Assembly: GCF_023856365.1 (NCBI RefSeq)
Contig: NC_064540.1
Location: 8,346,501 to 8,410,500, forward strand
Direction of reading: 5' to 3'
Length of the DNA: 64,000 nt
From: Brienomyrus brachyistius
Lineage: Eukaryota; Chordata; Actinopteri; Osteoglossiformes; Mormyridae
The stretch's first letter is position 1, and every line of letters begins with the position of its first letter. Below are positions 1 through 11,776 of this stretch, in pieces. The notes below the pieces were generated by a model, which made no database searches, was not told the origin of the DNA, and saw only the letters and a program-made list of their open reading frames with translations. Position numbers and translations under genes: made by a program.

Positions 1-340
1 GGAGAGTGCGTGTTATGGAGGGGGAAGATCGAGAGGACAGGAGATGGAGGGAGTGCGTGTTATGGAGGGGGAAGATCGAGAGGACAGGAGATGGTGGGAG
101 TGCGTGTTATGGAGGGGGAAGATCGAGAGGACAGGAGATGGAGGGAGTGCGTGTTATGGAGGGGGAAGATCGAGAGGACAGGAGATGGAGGGAGTGCGTG
201 TTATGGAGGGGGAAGATCGAGAGGACAGGAGATGGAGGGAGGTCCTTCGACAGAGATGGGGGAGATTGAAAGGATAGGCGATGGAGGGAGTATGTGTGAC
301 GGAGAGGAGGATATGAGGATGACAGGAGATGGAGGGAGAA
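1..340. repeat. 47-bp minisatellite, about 5 clean units plus decayed tail
   Basis: The motif gtgcgtgttatggag recurs at 6, 53, 100, 147 and 194, a strict 47-bp period. Units differ by as little as one base (atggtggg for atggaggg near 91-98). After about 240 the units decay and vary in length to about 340. The + strand is purine-rich. The array continues to the window edge, so its true length is unknown. Overlapping open frames here are repeat artefacts. Confidence 0.95.
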
Positions 341-2091
341 AGGGAAGGAAGAGCAAGGCGGAAGGCACGTGAGAGAATCATGAATGCATGTGACAAGATG
401 GAAAGTAGCAGCCATTGAAACATGCAAGAAACATAGAAATTTGTCCTCAAACTACCAAAAACTTTGTGTAACCATCCAGTAGCTCTCCTCTTACATTGTT
501 TTTGGACAGGTGATGTTATTTATATTTTATTTATTTTTTGTTTGCTGTCATTTCCTTTTAATCGACGCTTCATTCAGTGGGAGGTTTGCTTGTGTTGGCC
601 AGGATGGATCCTCTCTTGCTTTTATGAAGGTTGGTCTGAGTCGTGGGGAAGCTTTTCATCTCAGGCTGATGCGGCTCGAGCCGAACAGCTTCTCCTCCAG
701 TTTCTCCATGTCTTCTTCACAGAGCGAAAACCTGACTGAGCTTTTCTCAGACCAAAGGACATTATGGGGAAACAGAAGGATCCTGTCAACACAACGACTT
801 GCATTAAGAGCACCTTATTCCCCTGTGTGTGATCGACAGCTTCACGCCGCGCTGGTGAGCTGGCTTGATGGTGAATGGACTAGGAGGGATTGCAGTTTTA
901 CTTTGATTTTCTCACCCAGAAACCTGATATTGTCTGTCTTTTATGCCCCCCCTTGCTAACACTTGGTCCTGCCTCTTTAGAAATAAAAAAATATTTTTTG
1001 CTAACATGTTTTGTAGCCTGTACTGCAGGAGACCGTGATGTGAGTCCCTATTTAACCTGACTGGTATTGTCGGATCGAACATGCACTGGGGTGGCAATAG
1101 CTGGGCTGAATAATTAAACAGATAGTGGGGAAAAAAGATAGCAGGTCATCATCGATCACCGCTGGGGGTGGGGGGTTCAGTGTCAAGCCTGGTTCGTGCA
1201 GGAGTCTGGGGGTTTGGCTAAAAGAGAGGCAGCAAAAACATCCCCCCAGTATGTGACAACCAGCCAGCTCCTGTCACGTGTCCCCCGCAGTCCAAGGTGA
1301 GCTTCCTAATGGGGACGCCCCAGGCATGCGCTGACAGACCTGGGAGCGAGGGAAGGGACTTTACTGGGGCAGGACAAACGGATATTTGGGGATCCCTTAG
1401 TGGACCTGTGTGACGAAGGCAGGAATAATTAGATAAGATCCTCATTTTTGTTGGAGGAATGGAGCTTGTCATTCACACACACATACTTGGTGGAAAAAAA
1501 AATTCTGCCAGAATTATACCAGGGCTGAATATATTGACTCCGATCAAATTGAAAATCAGGCATGTTTGCACTAGCTTCAGGATACTGGAGGTTCTGTTGA
1601 ATCAGCATTGCGCTGTATAATGACTGTAAGATGGCTTTAAGGTGTGGAAATAATTCATTCCTGCCCACACACACTATAGCTAAATTGCATCCACGACACT
1701 TAAATAAAGAATGAGGCAGAAATAGATGCAAATCTGCTACCAACCCTGTCATGATGATTTACAATCCCTGCCCAGTTGGGAATAACATAACAGCATTGGC
1801 TTAGGAAGGAGTATTCCAGAAGGATATGTGGGAGGAACGTTACTTTCGTGCTGTTTCTGTTTCATAGGTGTAGAAATATGAAGCTTCTTAAATTAGGTGA
1901 GCCTGTACAGTGCTCCCACATCCTACGTGGTTCCTCAACCTACCAAAAACAATGAACGTTCAAGATCATTATATAAATGTATTTACTTTGCATGTACACC
2001 TGTTGTATACTTTAATTCATGCCTAGATTACAGAACCCTACCTATACAATATAAATTCTATGTAAAAACAGTACAGTAGTTGTTATGATGT

Positions 2092-2143
2092 TTAGGGAAA
2101 AATTACTGGCCATGTATTGTACTGTACCATGTTTTTTCCCTAA
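2092..2143. repeat. imperfect inverted repeat (hairpin)
   Basis: The left arm ttagggaaaaa is matched by the right arm ttttttccctaa. A second pairing, ccatg/catgg, lies nearer the loop. The arms sit in AT-rich DNA. It could be a decayed MITE end or chance; no transcript is implied. Confidence 0.5.
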
Positions 2144-2236
2144 GCAATACAGTATAAACCTATCAAAGCACGTTATGGTACACTAAACATTTTTTTCCCA
2201 CTGCTGAATCCTTTAGTAATGTAAAAGCATTACGTA

Positions 2237-2281
2237 CAGATCTAACTAAACCAGATCTAACTAAACCAGATCTAACTAAAC
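2237..2281. repeat. 15-bp unit repeated three times
   Basis: The unit cagatctaactaaac occurs three times head to tail with no mismatch. Each unit carries a BglII-type palindrome, agatct. Being perfect and short, it is likely a recent slippage product. Confidence 0.95.
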
Positions 2282-3366
2282 CTTTGATAGTTCAAAACCG
2301 CACATTCAGAAGCCACGTGAGATGCGGGCTGACTGTACATGGCATCCGCTACACAACTAGGAAGTGATAAAAATCTAAATATACTCCACTTCGTTTGTTT
2401 GTCTACGTAGCGTGTGGCTCAAGGGTAGGACCTTTGAGCCGGTGTCCCACACTCACGCAGCAAAGTCCAAACATAGCTGCTTAAGTGTGAAGACTTTGCA
2501 AAGAGCTTTTACCAAGCTCCCAGGTTGGGGTCTTGTGGTTTTATTCTTCAGCATGGATCAATAAGCTTCACACTCGCATGAATACTCCGGCGATTACGTT
2601 AGGCATCTTCTGGTACTGCTCCTCCAGACCATCAGTCCTCAAAGCTCAGCCCCGGCACTAAATTAGCCGTCTGTGCAGATGCGCATTTCCTGTGTAACGC
2701 CATGGTAACAGAATGCCGATCCATCCCCAGCCCATCCTTTAAAATAATCAGTAGCATATCATGTGAGTGGCTCTTAGCTGGCAGATTAGATGGATCGAAG
2801 GACACTAGCTTCTTCTTCCTGAAGCTGCAGAGAAAGCAGGAATTCCTATAATACTCCTAACAAGTCGCCAATTATCTCAAGGTATGGGCAAACTTCCTCA
2901 GATCCACAGCGCCGGATCGGTGCTAAGTGTGGCAGGTGGGCACCGCCTACTTAGCAGGACCCTATTAGAACTGCTTATATAAAAAGCATCTCAAAGGAAC
3001 TTGTTATCCTCGTGTTCTGTCTGTCTTCCAAAGAGTGCTTTCAAGTCTCAAAGTTTTAAAAGGACCATGAACTTCAAGAGAAGCCAGTCTGACTCATCAC
3101 TGAGGCATAGCTGAGGGAGAATCTGCAGTCCTGTGTTGGCGATTGTGGACATCGCTGTCCTTTAAGGGACATGGACCAGTTTCCGTCCTCCTGATATCAG
3201 TTATTATTCAGCCAAGAGGCCAAATCCTGGTTGATACAGTAAATATCCATAATAACATTACTGTCTGCTGTGGGATTTCTTTCAGTCTTCAGGCCTCTTC
3301 CTACCCTACAGGTTCCTCAGCCATTTGTATGAATGTTCCATCTCTGGGTTTTCATAAGGGATACAG

Positions 3367-3411
3367 TTAGGGTTATTGGGTTAGGCTTACGTATAGTGGG
3401 TTAGGGTTAGT
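3367..3411. repeat. TTAGGG-like patch
   Basis: Four ttaggg or near-ttaggg motifs lie within 45 nt, spaced by short non-telomeric sequence. This is an interstitial telomere-like patch or a simple repeat; it is too short and irregular to be a real telomere remnant. Confidence 0.5.
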
Positions 3412-4326
3412 GGGTGGGGCAGCTTCTTTATGATCACTGTACCCCTTAGTCTCAGCTCTCATTGCCAGAGCTGTTTCTTAAATAACTCACTTACCTGATG
3501 TTTGGGGCTTTGGCTCAGGCTGGAGTTGGTATTTTTATCCCAGATTTGCAGAGGAGTGTAGCTCTGAATAAAAAAGAATTCCCATTGTTCTGAGGGAAGG
3601 CGTCTGTGTGTCTCCTAACACCTTCTCGCCGCTGTCAGAGGAGCCTTGGAGAACCTGTGGTGTTTCCGCTGAAGCATGTGAGCAGTGATACGGGGGGGGG
3701 GACATGTGTTATGTGACAGGGTGTGATGTTTTCAGCATAAACATTGACGGATGCACATAGTGGCCCAAACCTGAAACGATCCGTTGGGCTGCAGCCGTTT
3801 TCCTTTGCTCAGAACTGCGATGCGTAGTGTCCGGACCTTTGCTGCCCCTTCGTAACAGGAAACGGGCCCTGTCATCAGTGTGAGCAGGGGCCCGGCATCC
3901 CCTCTCAGAGGCCTAACCAGACCCCCCTAGTGCCTGACCTGCTCAACACCCCCTGCCGTCTCTCTCTCTGTTCCTTTCCACATACTCACCTATGTGCTCT
4001 GAATTCATACGCCTGTCAAATGAATAAACAGTAATAACAGAAAGGAGGGAGCTGAGGGTGTGTGTGCAGGGGGGGGGGAGTATGGGGTCAGGTTTTTAAT
4101 ACATTTTGGCCGAGGGAGAATTCCAAATGAAGCGAGTTTTTCAGTTATTTCTGGGAGAGGTACATTTTAAATGAGTATTGATTCTCCCGCTCGACCGTGT
4201 ACCGTATTTCAGTCAGTCTGCAAGGGATCATATTTTCATATTTCGTGTAATGTTCATTATTAATAGATTAATAGAGTTTTAGCTGTGTAATTAGCTTTGT
4301 TTATGTATGGGTGCATTTGCAATCAT

Positions 4327-4512
4327 GCTAGGGGGTGGTGTGTAGTTCAGGACACTGTGCCTGTGATCAGAAGGTTGCTGGTTCAAATCACTGTGTACTT
4401 TCACTGTTGGACCCCTTCAACAAGGCTGTTAGCCCTCATCTGCTCCTGGGATCCAATTTTGTTTTCTTGAAAAACATGCGTCGCTTTAGATAAACGTGTG
4501 CAATAAATAAAA
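4327..4512 (+). mobile_element. tRNA-derived SINE with L2-type tail
   Basis: The head contains a B-box-like ggttcaaatc after tgtgatcagaaggttgctg. The body has the usual actgttggaccccttcaacaa block, and the tail ends in a decayed form of the fish motif tggataaaagcgtctgctaa followed by aataaataaaatg. It is quite diverged. Confidence 0.6.
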
Positions 4513-5595
4513 TGCTATGCTCCTTTTTGCTGGGGGTGCTCAAGGCCAGAATGATTAAATTGCACTTAAGAGCAGGTGAATCTGGGCTGGCTATGGTGTT
4601 TTCTCTGTCTGTTCCTCTGCTGGGAGGGAGTTGCCCTCCGTAGATCTTTCCGGGAGCTGGCTTCTGTCCAGTGCTTTGTGTCAGCAGCTGATTAATGGCT
4701 TGACAGGATACTGCTTAGATGTGAAAGGGTTTATACCGACTGATGGTGTCTGTAATCTAAATTTAATGGCAGCGGCTGGGGGGTTAACAGCCATGGCTGC
4801 CGTTCCAGAGGGCAGAGTCACAGCGGCTAATGTGTGGGACTACACCCCCGCTGAGCAACCGTGGCTTTGGATCCCCGGGTCAAAATGGCCGCCGTGTCTG
4901 CGACTGGGTGGCTGATGGGAAGAGTCCGGCCCAGTTCTGTGACACCCTATGGGGGGGGTGGATGTATGCGACTGTGTGCCGGTTAGCACTGGATCAGATC
5001 TCCACTTCCTCTCTGCCTTCCTCTCCTCCTTTCCATCCCCGTTTATTTTGGACCTCGTTTTCAGATTGATTTCAGGCTAAATGTCGTCAGAAAGGGCAAA
5101 TAAACCTGTGTATCATTCTGATATATCTTCACCTCTACGCCTCTCATATTCTCTCCGCCACTCGGTCCCTCTGCTCTCTGCTGTGTCTCTCACTACCGAC
5201 AACTCGACAGCCGTACCGGAGGGCTCTGGACAGGCCCTGCCGCCATTTATAATTAAGAGCGATTCGGCACGCTTGTCATCGCCGAGAATCCCGATTTACA
5301 GGCCCGTTCTACGCCGTGGCAGTGCGTCATTTATCACTGGGTCAGAAGTGTGCAGAGAATTGAGCAGAAGTCTCCTTACATCTCCTGTAATCAAATGGAT
5401 CTGTCGTTGGTAAACCCCTTCGGCTGGTGATGGCTGAGTGATGGGCCCTGATAGGACGAGAACAAACATTGACCAGTAGCCACAGGGGCCTTTACACAGT
5501 TCGGTCCTCATGTTCAGTTCAGTTCCTTTTTTGTGAGGAACAAAGCGGTTAAACAGCCTTCATTTCTAACTGGGAAAATACTGGATGAAAAATCA

Positions 5596-5745
5596 GATCC
5601 ATCCATCTGCTGGCCACTTAATTTAGAGACACCAGTTAGCCTGACTGTGCACCTTTTGGACTGCAGGAGGAACTCGGAGGCCCTGGATGGCATTCCACAT
5701 GACACAGGGAGAAATCGCATTCATCCTTGCTGCGTGAAGACCATT
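5596..5745 (-). mobile_element. decayed DANA/Mermaid-like SINE fragment
   Basis: The stretch keeps the order of the family on the - strand: atccatccat, then accagttagcctgactg, ttttggactgcaggaggaa, a cggaggccctggatggc block and cacagggagaa. Similarity is weak but colinear with the clean copies near 21447 and 26123. Confidence 0.5.
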
Positions 5746-7965
5746 CAAAACCAAAGGCTCTTAAAGTCCGACTTTGAGAAACTTGAAAACAACGACTTGG
5801 ATTTATCAGGTCGTCCTCCCAGAAATAAGGGTGTGTGATCAAAAGAAGAAGCAGAAACAAATATAATCATCCGATATTTTAGGTCATTTCCTGTTTGTTG
5901 CATCCACGACTTGAATGATTTTGACTTGGCCGTGTTTTCCTACTACAAACTCGTTATCATACAGGGATCGAGACGACACAGATTGCTTTGATGGGCTGAT
6001 TCTGAGACTCTCCTCAAAGGTCCAATGTGGTGAACATCAGCGCTGGGCGTATAGACAAATTAAGGCGTCCCGAGGCATCGATTTAGCACTGGGGGGTATC
6101 AAAGTGGAGAGAGCTGTTTGACACTGGGGGGTGGGGGGTTGCAGGCAGGGCTGGGGGTGGACGCGTCTGTAACCGCAACACAGACAAAAGTGGTGACACA
6201 TTCCAATTCATGCGGAGGAGCTCTAGAAATATCAGCCCTACTGTCATGGCTTCGCCTTTCTCTGTGCTTTTGTTTGGGGAAAAAAGGTTTTAATTTATTT
6301 ATGAACCAGCAAATATGAGTTCTGAATATTAGCATCTTCCTCCATTGCTCAGGTTTTTTGGAAAAAGTTTTTTGTAACTTCAGCTTGTCATACTATAGAC
6401 AGGAAAATTGTGTCTTTGTAATACTGCCTTCGTTCATGAATTCTCTATCCAACCATCTTCTAACCACTTTTCTGATTTGACAATGATCAGAAAATAATAG
6501 AAACAAACAGCTTTTGACTTATGTCCAGAAAGGGCTGTTGAATATGTGGCTTTTCTCTGCATCTCCCTGATTAGATTACTAATTAGAGGACTGATTGGCT
6601 GAAGAGTCCTCACACCTGGGTTTTAACAGCTGACCTAAAAGCTATTCCAAAAACCAGCACACACACCAGCCCTTTGCAGATAAGGTTGACCACTCCTGAC
6701 TTAAGTAAAACCGGCTTAAATTAATCTGGACTTATGCACGAAAAATCCAAGATGCAAAGATTACGGAAGCGCTGATGCAAAAAGGCGTCATATGCCTGTC
6801 AGTAAATTTACACGCTCTCTTTTCATTTAATTAATCTGTTCTTTAATACATATTACTGTTATATTTTTGGCTTATGTGTTTTTTGCCAAAAGTAATTGTA
6901 TTGAATGGTAAATCCAACTTAAAAATCCGATCTTAAAATTTGACTTATGTAAAGTATTGTGGATAGATAATTTACATCAGCTGAAAAGTGCTCTCAGGGT
7001 GTCCTGTATCTTCAATATGCTTTCATTTTCCAGCCCCATGCCTAAGACACTATGGTCTCGATAATTATCACATGATATGTGTATGTCTTAGAAGCTCGGG
7101 TTTCCATGGTGAACTGTCATGTTAAATGGGAGAGTGACCACAGCACTGGGCTGGGGGTGTGGATGGGCTGGCGATGGGTGGCTCCATTTGCCAAACCCTT
7201 CATTAGCAGACAGAGAAAATGCAGATTTCGAGCGATAATTAGGCTGAAATGTGGTGCTTTCCACAGTTCCGTTTCCTTCTATATTTATCCCACCTCCAGT
7301 TCATCCCGGTTTCTGAATAGCTGCCATTAAACTCCGGTGCAAGACGTCAAGCTTCAGAAAGAAATAAAGGAATTATTCTGAATAACATAAAAGAATTTAA
7401 TTAACTTTTGGTAGCATTTCCAGTCTTTTGCCCACTAAATTTGCATGGTCTTGGTCACATTTTTGTGATTTTCTCACAAGTACTCTGGCTGTTTCAATAA
7501 TCCAAAGGCATTCAGTGGAGCTGGTGAGTCTAAATTACCCTTATTGTGTAACTGCAGGGGGGTGTGAATCCAAACACCCCCAGGTGCACTCCGCCCTGGC
7601 CCATGTCTCTCATTCCTGGGACACGAACCTGACCCATAGAAAGGTTAATTTGTATTATTCTCCACAGTTTAGAATTACGACATCAAAACCATAATATAAT
7701 ATATATGTAATTATGTACTGATTGAAAAAGCATTAAACAAAAAAAAATGTTGGGGGAAGGCAGCTCTGTGGGCTGGTACTTGGAAGGTAACCCCTTGGAA
7801 GGCAACCCCCACTCACTAGCCACTTTGCCTTCACTGTCTGGTCAAACTTCCAAAACCATTTATACAGTGTTTAGGTCAGGTGGCCAGGTCATGTGATGCG
7901 ACACTGTCACTCTCCTATGTAGGCGGCTTGGCATGTCCAAGCTTTTGACAGGTACTGTCTGTAGT

Positions 7966-8160
7966 GAGAGGCAGTGTGTGGCTCGATGGGTTAGGGTGCT
8001 GTCTCTGTGATCGGAAGGTTGTCGGTTCCAATCCCACAGTCAGTTGAATGGTTTCACTGGTGGGTCCTTGAGCAAGGTCCTTAACCCCAGGTTAAAGACT
8101 GACTGACCCTGCTTTCTTAATTGTTAGTTACTCTGGATAAAAGTGTCTGTTAAATAATTG
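7966..8160 (+). mobile_element. tRNA-derived SINE with L2-type tail
   Basis: The head has tgtgatcggaaggttgtcgg with a B-box-like ggttccaatcc. The middle has ttgagcaaggtccttaaccc and gaccctgctttctt, and the tail has ctctggataaaagtgtctgt. It is one of the best preserved copies of this family in the window. Confidence 0.75.
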
Positions 8161-10074
8161 CAGTATTAATAAAAACCACCACCACCATACTGTAGGTTCT
8201 AAAGCACTAATGCAAGTAATTAAAAATTAGCAACACAGGAGAGCATTTGTGTTCATTTACTAACCTTGTATGGGTGATATCTATCTAATAATTAAATTCA
8301 GAGCTTTAAAGAATGAATAGCCAAGCATAACTTTGATAATCCTTACAAAGGCAAGCATGTAATTCATCACTCTAATCAGTCACGGTCATTCATGTTACCT
8401 TTGCAAGCACTGTTCCGTAGCCTACTTGTCAGTTAACTCAGCGATAATTATATTATAATGTCCAAATATCCTTGATAGGATTATTATTTCTAATTTTAAA
8501 ACCGTGCCTTTCATATATGATGAAAAACATCTTAATAGTCGTGTCTGAAAAAAAATCAATGTACACATATAGTCATTGTTGGCATTTGATCAGTGCTTGC
8601 AATTATGTACACATTTACGGATAGCTTCTCATCGGTCCGGATATGTAAATTGTTTAACGTGAAAATGTAACACTGTGATGAGAGCGGGAGCCAGCTAGCT
8701 ACGTGTGTTACCACAGGTGTTAATTAACTGTGGTGTGAGTAGGGCTGATTCTGGGGTGGCGTCTCACACAGATTTTTCCCAAATCGAGGGCAATCGGCAG
8801 AGGATTTGAACTTCAAAGACCGATTCGCAGGCAGTGGGAACAGAGGAGAGGGACTAGTATGTTCCGAATCCCTCCAACAGGGACTAAATTATCCAGAATT
8901 TATGACTGGAAGTATAAATAGCTATATAAAAAGCTGTAATCAGGCTAACATTGTTTCTTCGCATCACACCCTACACTCTCGTTGCTGATACTCTGACGGC
9001 GTTAAGATCTTCATTTCGGGCTACATTACTAATCACACCTGACACCCCTTTCCTCGGTCTGTCTGATTGCTCTGTCTGTCAAATCCCGTGACGATCCAAT
9101 TAAGGAATGGATGTAAATACTACTGAGAGAATATTTACTGCCCTCACAGTGTTGCTAGCTGCCCTGTACAGAAGATACAGTGAAGTTTTACCCCATAATC
9201 ACTGCACTGTACACAGTGGACACAGTGGTACAACGAAACCATGTCAGTCATCTGGGGTCACTCTGCCTGTAGGAAAATAGAAAGCTTACGTGTTCCAGAG
9301 TCCACGGTGTGAACCTTCAGGTCATCATTCCTGGAATTTGCTAAGGTTGCTCCAGTCCGGCTCACTCATATCAGGGCAGGTGACGTGCTGATCGGTATAA
9401 AAATGATGCCATGGGTCCTCCGATGCCTGCAGTGAGTCACGCCCTTCCTTTTACTGTTTCCTTCAAGAACTGGGGCATCTTCCTTTCTGCCAGTGGAGAT
9501 GTTCTCAGGCCTCCAGGATGTTAATCATCTTGGGACCCATCAGCTTACCTTTATCAGCATTAACTAGGTTACTGGTCTAGTTGTTCAGGCCCAAAGATCC
9601 AACATGTTATCCACAACATAGTGCTACAGTAATAACATCCCCCTGGACTACAATAATTCACCCACACGCATCCATCCTATCAGATCCTCAGTTAACATTC
9701 AATGGTCAAAGCAAAGGGTTTGGTCACCAGTATGTCACTCTCAGATGGTGTGACACAACTCGCATTTCCTCAGATTGGTTAGATAGTTCGGTCTTCCTGC
9801 TTTGTCAATGTGAATTGCGGTGACATCCAAGCCTGTAGAGCAAAGGTGTGGATGGCTGATGGCTCATACATTAGTGCTTCTCTTCTCCACTTCTGAATCG
9901 GCATGAACCTTGTCTGTTGAGAACGAGGCACTTGTGAGGTTAAAAATAGCAAATAAATGGAACTGGACAAAAATCTTGATGGAAGGACATTCGGTATGTT
10001 ATAATTCAGCTTGGATCATGCCAATTTGTGGCATGCAGATAAATAGTTCTCACACTAGATGATGGATTTTCATT

Positions 10075-11205
10075 CTTCTGGGGGTGGACAAAATAAAATA
10101 ATGGAAATACCCATCAATATGTTACTAACAAGAATCCAATAAGGAGTCAGGCCAACCTTTGTCTCCAGAACAGCTGCACTTCTTCTCAGAATGCTGCCAT
10201 ATAAGTTCCGCACTGTGCGTCGTGAGATTGTGGAGCATTCCTCAAGGGCAAAAGCCTCCAGGTCTTTGGGGGATGAAGAAGGTGGAAATATACTTTCTCC
10301 GGCTCTCTGGAACTTCCCATAAAGGTCCATTGGGTAGATCTGGTGCCATGGGAGGACATGGAAGGTGTTTGACTTCATCCAGGTGTTTATCCAGATACTC
10401 TTGAATTGAAAAATACGCTTCAAAAAGATGTACGTGGTAACAAAGAAAGGGAGCTGAGAAAGAAGATGCCGCCTAAAGCCGCAATGAAATGTTTTATTGT
10501 ACAGTACAGTAAGATTCTTTTTACGTGATAAAATATTTAATACTGTGGTGGAAGTTACTCTATTGGACGTAATCCTACGGATACCTGTATATAATATGGA
10601 ACATGAGAACATTAGGAGGAAGTGTTTGCACCTTAGCAAGTACATGGTGCTGTAAAATGGCCGTACGAATCTTGCCCGTTATCTGACAATGCCGAGCAAA
10701 CACTGGATTGAGGGATTTCCACAAGATGGCTGCCCATACCAAGGTGCATTTTGGGTAGAATGCATACTTGGCTTGCTTTGCGCATAAATACAACCTAATG
10801 TAGAAAAAAGGAGTGAAAGATGACCCCTCAGATCATATTACTTTTTTCCATTGCTCATAGGTCCAGGTTTTGTGCTCTCGTCATCAGGTATCCTTGTGCA
10901 TTGGCCTTGGATATATGTGGTTTCCGAATAGCTGCCCTGCCATAAATTACAGCTTTATGATGCTCACAATGTTCAGCTTTTCTTGATACTCTGCTTCGGA
11001 GGTCCTGGTTCAGTTGTATGGTCATTTTTGAGGCTGTACTGCGATTCTCCTGTTACGTGTCCATCTGTCCCTGTCTACAAGCTCCCACTTGCCACCACTG
11101 TTCCTCTTTGCCACTGAATTCTGTCCCGGTTTGCTATCATAATTTTTAGACCAATAATGTGGGCTGATATTTGTGCCACTAGAAACGGAATATGAATAGT
11201 GCATA
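10075..11205 (-). pseudogene. Tc1/mariner-like transposase fossil
   Basis: Read on the - strand, the N-terminal part near 11040-11110 gives GGKWELVDRDRWTRNRR, the Tc1-type helix-turn-helix region. The middle (about 10900-10990) reads like the region with KAVIYGRAAIRKPHI. The C-terminal part near 10120-10300 gives SSPKDLEAFALEECSTI and AAVLETKVGLTPYW, the tail of Tc1-like transposases after the last catalytic acid. The pieces are in the right order but split by stops and frameshifts, so it is dead. A 191-codon open stretch (10070-10645) covers only the C-terminus. Terminal inverted repeats were not identified. Confidence 0.75.
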
Positions 11206-11735
11206 TTTGAATCTGCAGTTCTTGCATTAAAAAACTGAATCTGAATTTCAATTAACTTGAAACTTCATTTATCCTACCCGGAAAATGTGACACTCAATAC
11301 TTACAAATTCACTTCTCCCAGTTCAATTTCAGTTCGCAAATTCAATTTCAATTTATTGAGGCGCACAATACAGGTACATGAGGAAAAGTAATCGACCGCA
11401 GGTTCACAACGCAACTCATTTCCACGTTTATACACATTTATACACCTATACTCATTACACCTATTTTATAGGTGAGATTTACCGTTAATTGGCATTAAAA
11501 AGACCCATTTGCAGCTCCGTTTCTAATTAGAATTTAGGTACTTCATATTAAAAGTCCTATGTAGTGTTTTTATTTTGTCTACTTACTGTATATGCAGCCG
11601 ATTTCCTTATCAGTTACAGATTTATGTTGTTTTAATAATCTTAATATTTGTCTTAATTTCCGTTCACAAATTCACAGGTAAAATCTAACTGCTAAACTCT
11701 GGTACACTGATCATGTTGTTTTTCCTTCTCTGCAG

Positions 11736-11776
11736 GAATCTTTTAGACAAAGACACCTTCTCGAAATCGGACCCAT
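11736..11776 (+). CDS. cpne5: copine exon: C2A Ca2+-binding loop 1
   Basis: This 41-nt exon encodes [14 protein letters not shown] plus the first base of a Leu codon. The acceptor follows a T/C-rich tract ending in tgcag, and the donor is gtaagt. The first base completes an Arg codon, so the preceding exon must end with two bases of that codon after the conserved Ser-Cys of the C2A beta-strand. Asp7 and Asp13 have the six-residue spacing of C2 Ca2+-binding loop 1. It is the most 5' exon recognised. Confidence 0.95.

Larger units (their letters stand above)
1..11735 (+). other. non-coding region 5' of the first recognised exon (intron 1 or 5' flank)
   Basis: I looked for a first copine exon ending in Ser-Cys plus two bases of Arg at a GT donor and found none, so this is probably intron 1 with the start exon off the left edge. 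It holds a 47-bp minisatellite at the left edge, a 15-bp triplication, a long imperfect hairpin, TTAGGG-like patches, two tRNA-type SINEs, one decayed DANA-like SINE and a Tc1-like transposase fossil. The stretch 6560-6980 resembles old fish interspersed repeat but was not assigned. Elsewhere I see nothing I can name. Confidence 0.6.

Noticed and set aside
4960..4994. Candidate first copine exon (frame reading ATVCR before a GT)
   Set aside because: Only the last residues resemble the expected Ser-Cys-Arg end, the upstream residues do not fit the copine N-terminus and the donor is weak.
7966..8060. Possible second tRNA gene
   Set aside because: It has A- and B-box-like sequence but no pairing acceptor or anticodon stems, and it belongs to a dispersed SINE family.
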